Translations under genes and position numbers: made by a program
Origin: an uncultured Bacilli bacterium
GTDB lineage: Bacteria; Bacillota_I; Bacilli_A; RF39; UBA660
Direction of reading: 5' to 3'
Assembly (NCBI GenBank): GCA_934167885.1
Contig: CAKPMB010000013.1
Location: 1 to 48,295, forward strand
DNA length: 48,295 nt
In this document: positions 33,620-41,477 of the stretch, one piece after another
Layout: each line of letters begins with the position of its first letter
How positions within the stretch are numbered: position 1 is the first letter of the stretch
Notes under the pieces: generated by a model
What the model was told of the DNA's origin: nothing
Databases searched by the model: none
The model's input: the letters and a program-made list of their open reading frames with translations, nothing else

Positions 33620-35221
33620 ATGGCAAAATATGTATTTGTAACTGGTGGTGTTGTATCTGGACTTGGAAAGGGCATTACTGCTGCTAGTTTAGCATTATTA
33701 TTAAAAAGTAGAGGATACAAAGTTTTTATGCAAAAATTTGATCCTTATATTAACGTTGATCCTGGAACAATGAATCCTGTGCAACATGGTGAGGTTTTTG
33801 TAACTTATGATGGTTGCGAAACAGATTTGGATTTAGGACATTATGAAAGATTTATTGATGAAGAGTTAAATTATACATCCAATATAACAAGTGGTCGTAT
33901 ATATTCAACTGTAATTGAAAAGGAGCGCCATGGTGATTATCATGGTGGCACGGTTCAAGTAATTCCGCATATTACTAATGAAATTAAAGGTAAAGTATAT
34001 GAAGCATCTAGTAGTAGTGGTGCGGATATTGTTATTACAGAGATTGGTGGTACGGTTGGTGATATTGAGTCTCAAGCTTTTATAGAAGCTTTAAGGCAAA
34101 TTCAATATGAATTAGATCCACATGATACCTGCTTTATTCATACAACACTTATTCCATATATTACTGGTAGCGATGAATTAAAGACCAAACCAACTCAAAA
34201 TAGCGTTAAAGATTTACGAAATATGGGAATACGCCCAGATTTTCTAGTATGTCGTGCACCATTTGATACTGGTAGACAAATTAAGGAAAAATTATCATTA
34301 TTTTGTTCAATTCCAACCAATCATATAGTTGATGCTGTTGATGCTAAAAGTATTTATGAAGTTCCTTTAAATATTCATGATCAAGATATTGATAAATTAG
34401 TTCTTGAACATTTTAACTTGCCTATTAAACGAAGTAATTTATCTTCATGGAAAGAATTTATTAAAAATATGAATAATTTGCATGATGAAATAGAGATAAG
34501 TATAGTTGGTAAGTATGTATCATTACATGATGCCTATTTATCAGTAATGGAATCATTACGTCACGCTGGTTATAAATTTAACACTAAAGTTAATATTAAT
34601 TGGGTTAATTCGGAAGATCTTGAATCAATGAGTGAAAAGGAAATTCGTAAATTATTTAAGAAGACCAAAGGTATTTTAGTTCCTGGAGGTTTTGGAAATA
34701 GGGGAATTGAAGGTAAAATAATTGCTATTAAATATGCTCGTGAAAATAATATACCATTCTTGGGTATTTGTTTGGGTATGCAACTTGCAACAATTGAATT
34801 TGCTCGTAATGTTTGTCATATTGAAGATGCATCATCTTCGGAGTTTGGTAAAACCTCAAATCCTATTATTGACATTATGGAAGATAAGAAGGACCTTAAA
34901 GATATTGGTGGAACTCTTCGATTGGGAAATTATGATTGTCATATAAAAAAGGGTAGTGAAGCCTATAAGGCTTATGGTGAGGAGTTTATAAAAGAACGTC
35001 ATCGTCATCGTTATGAATTTAATAATGACTACCGTGAAATATTAGAAGAGAATGGCCTTGTTATATCTGGAATGAATGATGAGAGAAATTTAGTGGAAAT
35101 AATTGAATATCCACATAATGATTGTTTTATTGCATGTCAATTTCATCCAGAATTTAAATCACGTCCAACAAGACCACATCCTTTGTTTGCATACTTTATT
35201 TCTAAATCTATAAAAAAATAA
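33620..35221 (+). CDS. pyrG: CTP synthase
   Basis: Makes CTP from UTP, ATP and glutamine in the cytoplasm. The 533-residue protein has normal length. The synthase half opens with KYVFVTGGVVSGLGKGI and includes DPYINVDPGTMNP and EIGGTVGDIES; the glutaminase half has the nucleophile Cys384 in GICLGMQ and the His-Glu pair in FHPEFKSRP. The UTP/CTP loops are intact. The short leader (33576-33610) does not show a clear form of the GGGC-start attenuator known from Bacillus pyrG. A two-way terminator follows. Confidence 0.97.
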   Translation: MAKYVFVTGGVVSGLGKGITAASLALLLKSRGYKVFMQKFDPYINVDPGTMNPVQHGEVFVTYDGCETDLDLGHYERFIDEELNYTSNITSGRIYSTVIEKERHGDYHGGTVQVIPHITNEIKGKVYEASSSSGADIVITEIGGTVGDIESQAFIEALRQIQYELDPHDTCFIHTTLIPYITGSDELKTKPTQNSVKDLRNMGIRPDFLVCRAPFDTGRQIKEKLSLFCSIPTNHIVDAVDAKSIYEVPLNIHDQDIDKLVLEHFNLPIKRSNLSSWKEFIKNMNNLHDEIEISIVGKYVSLHDAYLSVMESLRHAGYKFNTKVNINWVNSEDLESMSEKEIRKLFKKTKGILVPGGFGNRGIEGKIIAIKYARENNIPFLGICLGMQLATIEFARNVCHIEDASSSEFGKTSNPIIDIMEDKKDLKDIGGTLRLGNYDCHIKKGSEAYKAYGEEFIKERHRHRYEFNNDYREILEENGLVISGMNDERNLVEIIEYPHNDCFIACQFHPEFKSRPTRPHPLFAYFISKSIKK

Positions 35222-35259
35222 AACTTATTGACTATTTTAAATAGTTGATAAGTTTTTTT
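35222..35259. terminator. Bidirectional terminator, pyrG and ZIP gene
   Basis: AACTTAT and ACTAT pair with ATAGT and ATAAGTT, with a TG/TG bulge between, and a T run on the + side and an A run on the other. It serves both converging genes. Confidence 0.8.
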
Positions 35260-36058
35260 ATCCTAATAAGACGTCAAGAGTCATCATTATTATAAAACCA
35301 ATTAGCGTGTATATTGTTATTAGTGGTTTATTATCATTTTCCTGGCTTTCTGGCACTAATTCATTAACAACAACATAAATCATTGCTCCGGCTGCAAAAG
35401 ATAGTAAGAATGGTAATAATAATCTAATTTTTAAAACTAAAAGTGCCCCAATTATTCCGCTTATTGGTTCAACTATACCACTTAGTTGCCCAAAGAAGAA
35501 AGCTTTCTTTTTAGACATTCCATTTCTTAATAGAGGAGCACTTACGGCTAGACCCTCAGGAAAGTTTTGAATACCAATTCCCAGTGTTAACATTAATGAG
35601 GAAATAAGTGTTGCACCATCTAAATTGTATAGGATTGAGCCAAAGGCAACACCAACCGCTAGTCCTTCAGGTATGTTGTGAATTGTAATTGATGATATGA
35701 GCATAAATGATTGTTTATGATTATTATTTGCAAACTTAGATTCGTATTTTTGAAATAGTTTATCACTTATATAAAGAAGAATACCACCTGCGAGAAAACC
35801 TGCAATGCAAATTGCAATAGCAATAATTTTGTTACTGTGAATATTGTTTGCCTGGGAAATAGCGGGAGATAATAATGACCAAAAAGAAGCTGCTAACATT
35901 ACACCTGCAGATATTCCCAACATTTTATCAAGAATTGGTTTATTAATCTTTTTAAACACAAAAATTAAGGATGAACCAAGTAGGGTAATAAACCATGTAA
36001 ATAGTGTTGCAATAAAGGCTTGCATTACTGGATTTAAATTTTGAAAAAAATTTAACAT
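35258..36058 (-). CDS. ZIP family metal transporter, GufA type
   Basis: Imports zinc or another divalent metal across the membrane. The 266-residue protein has about eight helices. The metal sites are seen as TIHNIPEGLAVGVAFG and GIQNFPEGLAVSAPLLRNG, with the second His replaced by Gln as in the GufA group. KKAFFFGQLSGIVEPISG is also typical. It follows the phospholipase-like gene on the minus strand, but its ribosome site AGGTGAT lies in the arm of a long hairpin (36062-36100), so its translation may be controlled. Confidence 0.88.
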   Translation of the reverse strand: MLNFFQNLNPVMQAFIATLFTWFITLLGSSLIFVFKKINKPILDKMLGISAGVMLAASFWSLLSPAISQANNIHSNKIIAIAICIAGFLAGGILLYISDKLFQKYESKFANNNHKQSFMLISSITIHNIPEGLAVGVAFGSILYNLDGATLISSLMLTLGIGIQNFPEGLAVSAPLLRNGMSKKKAFFFGQLSGIVEPISGIIGALLVLKIRLLLPFLLSFAAGAMIYVVVNELVPESQENDNKPLITIYTLIGFIIMMTLDVLLG

Positions 36059-36061
36059 AAA

Positions 36062-36100
36062 ATCACCTATATATAAAATATGCTTTTATATTTAGGTGAT
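36062..36100 (-). promoter_or_regulatory. Long hairpin that hides the ZIP gene ribosome site
   Basis: The arms 36062-36078 and 36084-36100 match in 16 of 17 positions around a five-base loop. On the minus strand the second arm contains AGGTGAT, the ribosome site of the ZIP gene, three bases before its ATG. It is not followed by a usable T run. It may be an RNA switch or a regulator palindrome in the DNA. Confidence 0.55.
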
Positions 36101-36105
36101 ATGGG

Positions 36106-37017
36106 CTAATTCAATGGTAAACCATTGGAATATGAATTATTACCAATTAAAGTATCAATATCAACATTTTTATTTAAGTAAATATAATCATATAAATTAT
36201 TAATAATGTTACTAGCTTTTAATACTACATCATTATATAAATCCTTAAAACTTTTATTTGATTTAATGTTTTTATTTCTTATATTATACCATTCATTGTG
36301 TTTGGTATTAAGATAATAATCTAAATTATCAAGGTTAAAGTGATATGATAAATATGAAATTCTACGCACATTTAAATGATTTTTATCAATAAGATGGTAG
36401 AACTTCCTTTTAATACCATATTTATCATAGCGAAAATATTTAAATACCAAACGCATTTCTTTTAAACCTTTATAATATTTTGGACCGATGTTTTTAACGT
36501 TAAAAAATTTTTCAAATAGTTTATTAAGTAAATCAACTATTTTTTCATCTTTTTTATTGTTAAATTGCAACTTCCATCCTTTATATTGTTGATAATTTTC
36601 ATTATGAATCTTTAACATGTAGTTATCAATCACTGTTTCTATTTCAAAATGTTTGTTTTGATGTTCTATTTTTTTGTTATTATTTGCTAAATAATTAACA
36701 TATGGATGGATGGTCGAATCAGCAACATAATGTGTTATTAAGCCACTAAGAAATGTAAAAACAATAGGATCGTTGTTAATTTTATTATATTCAATAATAT
36801 ATTTAAACACCTCATTTGTTTTAAAATGATGAAATCTATGACCTAATTTAATTATGTCGTTTTTTTGATTTATAAAATGATAAAAATATAAAATATCCAT
36901 TCCTTGTGCGAATGATTTAAAGTTTTCAAGGTTGTTTTGTATTAAATTTATAGCATTTTTATTTAATTTATCATAAACATCTAAACTAATATATGAATGT
37001 GTTATTGTGCTTGGCAT
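36106..37017 (-). CDS. Zinc-dependent phospholipase C-like protein
   Basis: A 303-residue member of the PF00882 family. It has the N-terminal MPSTITHSYIS, GHRFHHFKT, GLITHYVADSTIHPYVNY and KHFEIETVID, whose His, Asp and Glu fit the metal site of these enzymes. No signal peptide is present, so it acts inside the cell or on an internal substrate; members of this group in Bacillota are mostly uncharacterised. Its promoter (minus strand TACAAT near 37042) lies back to back with the Abi_2 promoter. AAAGGAGG precedes the start. Confidence 0.82.
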   Translation of the reverse strand: MPSTITHSYISLDVYDKLNKNAINLIQNNLENFKSFAQGMDILYFYHFINQKNDIIKLGHRFHHFKTNEVFKYIIEYNKINNDPIVFTFLSGLITHYVADSTIHPYVNYLANNNKKIEHQNKHFEIETVIDNYMLKIHNENYQQYKGWKLQFNNKKDEKIVDLLNKLFEKFFNVKNIGPKYYKGLKEMRLVFKYFRYDKYGIKRKFYHLIDKNHLNVRRISYLSYHFNLDNLDYYLNTKHNEWYNIRNKNIKSNKSFKDLYNDVVLKASNIINNLYDYIYLNKNVDIDTLIGNNSYSNGLPLN

Positions 37018-37112
37018 AAAACCTCCTTTTAAATAAATTGTATCATAATATTGTCTAATTATACTTTTTTTTCAAAAAAATGAGGCAAAAATTTCCCATG
37101 TTATGCTATACT

Positions 37113-37118
37113 TATAAT
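37113..37118 (+). promoter_or_regulatory. -10 box of the Abi_2 gene
   Basis: TTATAATAG around 37112-37120 gives a good extended -10 region 19 bases before ATG 37137. This puts the in-frame ATG at 37080 upstream of transcription and rules it out as start. Confidence 0.6.
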
Positions 37119-37136
37119 AGAATAATGGAGTTGGTT

Positions 37137-38084
37137 ATGAGCAACAAGGAATTTAAAAATTTAAATCAGCAAATAGAAATATTGCGGTCTAAAGGTTTAA
37201 TTATTAATAATGAAGAATATGCAAAAGAAGTCTTATTGCGCGAAAATTATTTCTTTTTAAATGGATATCGTCATTTATTTATGAAAAGTGATACTAATAG
37301 ACAGTATATTGAAGGGACAACTTTTGAAGAGGTGTATAGTTTATTTCTTTTTGATAGATCTTTTCGTAATGTAATATTTAAAAATATTTTAATTATTGAA
37401 AATAATGTAAAATCTATTTTAAGTTATACAATGTCATTAAAATATGGATATCGTGAAAAAGATTATTTGCATCCTAAAAACTTTACCCAAAACCCTGAAA
37501 AAATTAGACAGGTTAATGATATTATTCATAAGATGAAACGTCAAATTAAAACTAATGCTACTCAACATTCAGCTACTATGCATTATGTTAATAATTATGG
37601 TTATATTCCGTTATGGGTTTTAGTAAAAGTTTTATCGTTTGGGTTAGTAGGTGAACTTTTCACTATTTTAAAGAAGGAAGATCAGTTATCTATTGCCGAA
37701 ATTTATAATATTGATCCAGAGACAATGAGCAATTATTTAGTTATGTTATCCAATTATCGTAATTTATGTGCGCATGAAGATATTGTTTTTGAAAATAGAA
37801 CACAAAGACAAATAGATGATACTAAATATCATCGTATTTTGAAAATTGATATTACAAATGATGAATATGTTTATGGAAAAAATGATATTTTTGCCTTGAT
37901 TATTATTATTAAGCAAATGCTAAAAGATGACGAAGTGCGTGATTTGATTTTGGAAATAAAAAAATTATTTGATAATTTAGAATATAATATCAAGAGTATT
38001 TCTATTGATAAAGTTTTAGATAGAATGGGTTTCCCAAAGAATTGGCAAGATATTGCTGATATAGATAAGAAGGTATTTTTATGA
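37137..38084 (+). CDS. Abi_2 family (AbiD/AbiF) HEPN protein
   Basis: A 315-residue protein of the Abi_2 family, known for abortive phage infection in lactococci. The N-terminal IEILRSKGLIINNEEYAKEVLLREN and FFLNGYRHLF are diagnostic. The HEPN motif R-x4-H is R208-N209 to H213 in SNYRNLCAHEDIVFEN, so an RNA-cutting activity is expected. I start at ATG 37137 behind GGAGTTGG and after the -10 box. The end overlaps the HtrA protease gene by four bases, an unusual partner. No separate RNA gene or antitoxin is visible around it. Confidence 0.87.
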   Translation: MSNKEFKNLNQQIEILRSKGLIINNEEYAKEVLLRENYFFLNGYRHLFMKSDTNRQYIEGTTFEEVYSLFLFDRSFRNVIFKNILIIENNVKSILSYTMSLKYGYREKDYLHPKNFTQNPEKIRQVNDIIHKMKRQIKTNATQHSATMHYVNNYGYIPLWVLVKVLSFGLVGELFTILKKEDQLSIAEIYNIDPETMSNYLVMLSNYRNLCAHEDIVFENRTQRQIDDTKYHRILKIDITNDEYVYGKNDIFALIIIIKQMLKDDEVRDLILEIKKLFDNLEYNIKSISIDKVLDRMGFPKNWQDIADIDKKVFL

Positions 38085-39187
38085 AAGAAAAAGTTAATTA
38101 TCTTTTAATTACTTTTATCTCTTTTATAACTGGTAGTCTTGTTATGTATTATTTTTGTCATAATAATTTAGTGGCATCAACGAATAATAGTTCTAAAGGT
38201 GAAATAACATGTAAGGCCTGTAATGATACTGTTATCGTTGAAAATGGTAGTTTATCGGCAGCTATTGAAAAAGTCTATGATGCAACAGTTATGATAAAAA
38301 CAATTAAAAATAATGAATTAATTTCAACTGGTTCGGGATTTGTATATAAAACTGATAATAAATATGGTTATGTTATGACTAATCATCATGTTATCGAAAA
38401 AGGAAACACTTATAAATTAATATTATCGAATGATAAAGAAATTAGTGCGGAATTGCTTTCAAGTGATGAATATTTAGATTTAGCGGTTTTACGTATTGCT
38501 AAAGATGATGTTTTAATGGTTGCTTCTATTGGTAAAAATAGTGAATGTTCGCTTGGTGATAATATTTTTACCGTTGGTTCACCAGTTGGTTATGAATATC
38601 GTGGCACGGTAACTAATGGTATTATTTCTGGTCTTAATCGTTTAGTAGAAGTATCAACAAGTGGTTCAAATGATGACTTTGTAATGGAAGTTATTCAAAC
38701 TAATGCTGCTGTAAATCCTGGTAATAGTGGTGGACCTATGGTCAATGCTAAAGGTGAGGTAATAGGTGTTGTTTCACTTAAATTAGTAAAAGACTCGGTT
38801 GAAGGTATGGGTTTCGCTATTCCTATTGAGTATGCTATGAGCCATGTTGATATTTTAGAAAATGGCAAAAAAATTGAAAGACCTTTTCTTGGTATTAGTA
38901 TGATGGATGTATCGCAACGAACAACAATAAAAACTCGTTACAATATATCAATACCGTCAACTATTACCGAAGGCGTTGTTGTTATTGATATAACAAACGG
39001 ATCAAGTGCTAGTAAGAGTGATTTAGCAAAGGGGGATGTTTTAACTAAAATTGATGGTAAAGATATTAAGAGTCCTGCTCATTTAAAATATCTATTATAT
39101 AAATATAACATTGGGGATACAATAACCATTACCTATTTAAGAAATGGTAAATATAGTGATACAAAAATTAAATTGCAGACAAAATAA
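38081..39187 (+). CDS. htrA: HtrA/DegP-like membrane serine protease
   Basis: Degrades misfolded envelope proteins outside the membrane. The 368-residue protein has one N-terminal membrane helix (about 7-27), a trypsin-like domain with catalytic His103 (TNHHVIEKG), Asp133 (YLDLAVLRI) and Ser216 (NPGNSGGPM), and one C-terminal PDZ domain (from about 270, with GVVVIDITNGSSASKSDLAKGDVL). All three residues are in place. The start overlaps the Abi_2 stop, so both come from one message. A terminator follows. Confidence 0.93.
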   Translation: MKEKVNYLLITFISFITGSLVMYYFCHNNLVASTNNSSKGEITCKACNDTVIVENGSLSAAIEKVYDATVMIKTIKNNELISTGSGFVYKTDNKYGYVMTNHHVIEKGNTYKLILSNDKEISAELLSSDEYLDLAVLRIAKDDVLMVASIGKNSECSLGDNIFTVGSPVGYEYRGTVTNGIISGLNRLVEVSTSGSNDDFVMEVIQTNAAVNPGNSGGPMVNAKGEVIGVVSLKLVKDSVEGMGFAIPIEYAMSHVDILENGKKIERPFLGISMMDVSQRTTIKTRYNISIPSTITEGVVVIDITNGSSASKSDLAKGDVLTKIDGKDIKSPAHLKYLLYKYNIGDTITITYLRNGKYSDTKIKLQTK

Positions 39188-39218
39188 AACTAATATTTGA
39201 AATGATATTAGTTTTTTT
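39187..39218. terminator. Bidirectional terminator
   Basis: AAACTAATAT pairs with ATATTAGTTT, followed by TTTTT; it serves htrA and the converging LysM gene. Confidence 0.8.
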
Positions 39219-40431
39219 ATCCAATAATTAGTAATTGTCCAATAGTTATATCATCGGTTTGTAAGTTATTTATTCTTTTAATGAAGTCAACATCACGATT
39301 AAATCTTTTAGCAATGGATTCTAAGGTATCATTTGTTCTAACATAATATGTAATAAATTCATTGGTATTTGGAATGGTAAGTTTTTGACCTACGGCAATC
39401 ATATTGTCATCTAGATTATTATAATTTTTTAATAAGTCAACGTCAACGTTATATCTTTTGGCAATAGAGTATAGTGTATCACCATTTTTGACTACATATA
39501 CTATATTATTGTCACTAGAATTATCCTCGATAGGAATAACTAATTGTTGCCCTATAGTTAAAATGGTATTAAATAATTGGTTATATTCTAACAAATCATC
39601 GATTGAAACATCATATTGCTTGGCAATAGAATATAGCGTATCACCACGTTTAACAGTATAAATAGTGATGTTACTAGCGGGCTTTGTTAGGTTAATGTAA
39701 TTAGGCAACTTTAAAATTTGACCAACTGATAATATATTATTTTTTAAATTATTTAAAGATTTTAGTGCTCCAATAGTTGTATTGTATTTTTGAGCGATAC
39801 TATAAAGTGATTCGCCTTTGGTAACGATGTGAGTATTATTCTTTATATTGCTTGGTTCTTGATATGCTAATCCATAATTAATAGCAATAGCTCTAATAAC
39901 TCCTTCAGCATAATTATAAATATTTTTATTTAATTCTTCATATGATTCATTATCATCAATATTGCCATATTCTATAACGATTACTTTAGCATTATCGAAA
40001 TTTCTTTGAATTAAATTAGCATCTTTATTATTATTGCTAGGTAATGGTTTAGTTTTTATATTAACAGGACTTAGTCCTTCATATTCAAGTTGTGTTTTAA
40101 TATTTTGTTCTAAGTTATCATTTACTTCGTTAACAGACGGAATTATTAAGGCTCCTTTACCATTATTTGCAAGAAGACTGTTTGAAATAATTAGAGTATC
40201 AGAATTATCGCTATAGTTTCTTTTAATTTTATTGATTCGGTCATCATATGATAAGGTTACATCATCATCTCTTGTTATAAAAGCGTCAATGCCTAAATCT
40301 TTTAAGCGATTTTCCATATATTTTGATAAATCTAGAATAATATCTTTTTCGTATTTGCCATTATTAACTTGACCTAAATCAATCCCTCCGTGTGATGGAT
40401 CAATGACAATATTTAATTTGTTATTATTCAT
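39217..40431 (-). CDS. LysM protein with degenerate Amidase_3 domain
   Basis: A 404-residue protein. Residues 1-190 resemble Amidase_3 (N-acetylmuramoyl-L-alanine amidase): DPSHGGIDLGQ with the first zinc His, KYEKDIILDLSKYM with Glu, and VIEYGNIDD with the last Glu. The strand that should give the second zinc His (normally SIHAN) reads IISNSLLANN with no His. Four LysM domains follow (GESLYSIAQKYN, GDTLYSIAKQYD, GDTLYSIAKRYN, NDTLESIAKRFN), which bind peptidoglycan. I see no signal peptide from ATG 40431, which has AAAGGGGTGATT upstream; the earlier in-frame ATG lies in the dut terminator. It may be a cell wall or spore-like coat binding protein. Confidence 0.8.
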   Translation of the reverse strand: MNNNKLNIVIDPSHGGIDLGQVNNGKYEKDIILDLSKYMENRLKDLGIDAFITRDDDVTLSYDDRINKIKRNYSDNSDTLIISNSLLANNGKGALIIPSVNEVNDNLEQNIKTQLEYEGLSPVNIKTKPLPSNNNKDANLIQRNFDNAKVIVIEYGNIDDNESYEELNKNIYNYAEGVIRAIAINYGLAYQEPSNIKNNTHIVTKGESLYSIAQKYNTTIGALKSLNNLKNNILSVGQILKLPNYINLTKPASNITIYTVKRGDTLYSIAKQYDVSIDDLLEYNQLFNTILTIGQQLVIPIEDNSSDNNIVYVVKNGDTLYSIAKRYNVDVDLLKNYNNLDDNMIAVGQKLTIPNTNEFITYYVRTNDTLESIAKRFNRDVDFIKRINNLQTDDITIGQLLIIG

Positions 40432-40459
40432 AATCACCCCTTTATAGTTTATGAACAAT

Positions 40460-40486
40460 AAAAAAAATATCCACATAATTGTGGAT
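40460..40486 (-). terminator. Terminator of nrdD-nrdG-dut
   Basis: On the minus strand ATCCAC pairs with GTGGAT around AATTAT, followed by a T run. It lies directly after the dut stop. Confidence 0.8.
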
Positions 40487-40490
40487 AAAA

Positions 40491-40937
40491 TTATTTAGTG
40501 CCAGTTGAACCAAAACCACCGTTACCGCGGGCAGTATTTTCTAGTGATTCACTAATAACAAAGTTTCCTTTTAAGTATGGTGTGAAAACTATTTGAGCGA
40601 TACGATCATTAGGATTTATAACAAATTCTTCTTGTGATTGATTATATAGTGCAACCATTAATTCGCCTCGATAATCCGAATCAATAACGCCAACTTTATT
40701 GCTAGGGGCGATTCCATATTTGCATCCAAGTGAACTTCTTGCATAAACAAGTCCTACAAAACCAACCGGGATCTCAAAGCTTAAACCAGTGTGAATAAAC
40801 TCTGTTTTTCCTGGTTTAATTGTTATCGCTTCATCCATGCATGCATAAATATCAGCACCTGCTGAATAGGTTGAACCATACGTTGGCACAATAGCTTTAT
40901 CATTTAATAATTTAATATTTATATCTTTAACATTCAT
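40491..40937 (-). CDS. dut: dUTP pyrophosphatase
   Basis: Cuts dUTP to dUMP, which keeps uracil out of DNA and supplies thymidylate synthesis. The 148-residue trimeric-type enzyme has its motifs in order: AGADIYAC, YARSSLGCKYGI, GVIDSDYRGE, RIAQIVF and the C-terminal RGNGGFGSTG loop. It overlaps nrdG by four bases, forming a nucleotide operon nrdD-nrdG-dut. Confidence 0.95.
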   Translation of the reverse strand: MNVKDINIKLLNDKAIVPTYGSTYSAGADIYACMDEAITIKPGKTEFIHTGLSFEIPVGFVGLVYARSSLGCKYGIAPSNKVGVIDSDYRGELMVALYNQSQEEFVINPNDRIAQIVFTPYLKGNFVISESLENTARGNGGFGSTGTK

Positions 40938-41470
40938 AATTTAATTAACTCCTTTTTTTTATTTTTTTCATGTAATACAATTTTATTTTCTTTAATACTT
41001 TTAGGAATATCAATAATTCTTTGATTACTACTACCTCTAAAATAAAGGTTTGCATCAAATAAATCTTCTTCAAATTTACCATCAACTAAAACATCAATTA
41101 TTTTAAGAATTTCGTTTGTTTCTTTAAAAGGCATTTTTTGAATTTGTTCATATGTAAAACCTGAATATAACCATATGGTTTTATTTGGCAATAATTCTTT
41201 TACTTTTCTTAAAAGTGGTAAAATTCCTTGTTGATTTACTTCTTCTAATGGTTCCCCTCCAAGAAGGGTTAAACCGGTTATATATGGTTTATCTAAATCG
41301 GTAATAATTTCATTAATAGTATTTTCGGTAAAGTCTTCGCCACTTGTAAAGTCCCATATCTCACTATTAAAGCATCCCTTACAATGATGATTACATCCCG
41401 TTACATATAGACTAACTCTAACACCTTCACCATTAGCGATATCATATTTTTTTATTTTTGCATATTTCAT
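40934..41470 (-). CDS. nrdG: Anaerobic ribonucleotide reductase activase
   Basis: A radical SAM enzyme of 178 residues that puts the glycyl radical on NrdD. The iron-sulphur motif is CNHHCKGC (CxxxCxxC) near residue 26, preceded by NGEGVRVSLYVTGC, and TLLGGEPL is the SAM-binding GGE motif. It follows nrdD by seven bases on the same strand. Length is at the lower end for the family. Confidence 0.95.
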   Translation of the reverse strand: MKYAKIKKYDIANGEGVRVSLYVTGCNHHCKGCFNSEIWDFTSGEDFTENTINEIITDLDKPYITGLTLLGGEPLEEVNQQGILPLLRKVKELLPNKTIWLYSGFTYEQIQKMPFKETNEILKIIDVLVDGKFEEDLFDANLYFRGSSNQRIIDIPKSIKENKIVLHEKNKKKELIKL

Positions 41471-41477
41471 TGTTCAC

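Noticed and set aside
40432..40476. Upstream start giving the LysM protein a hydrophobic N-terminus
   Set aside because: That ATG lies within the dut terminator hairpin and has no ribosome site, whereas ATG 40431 has a good one.
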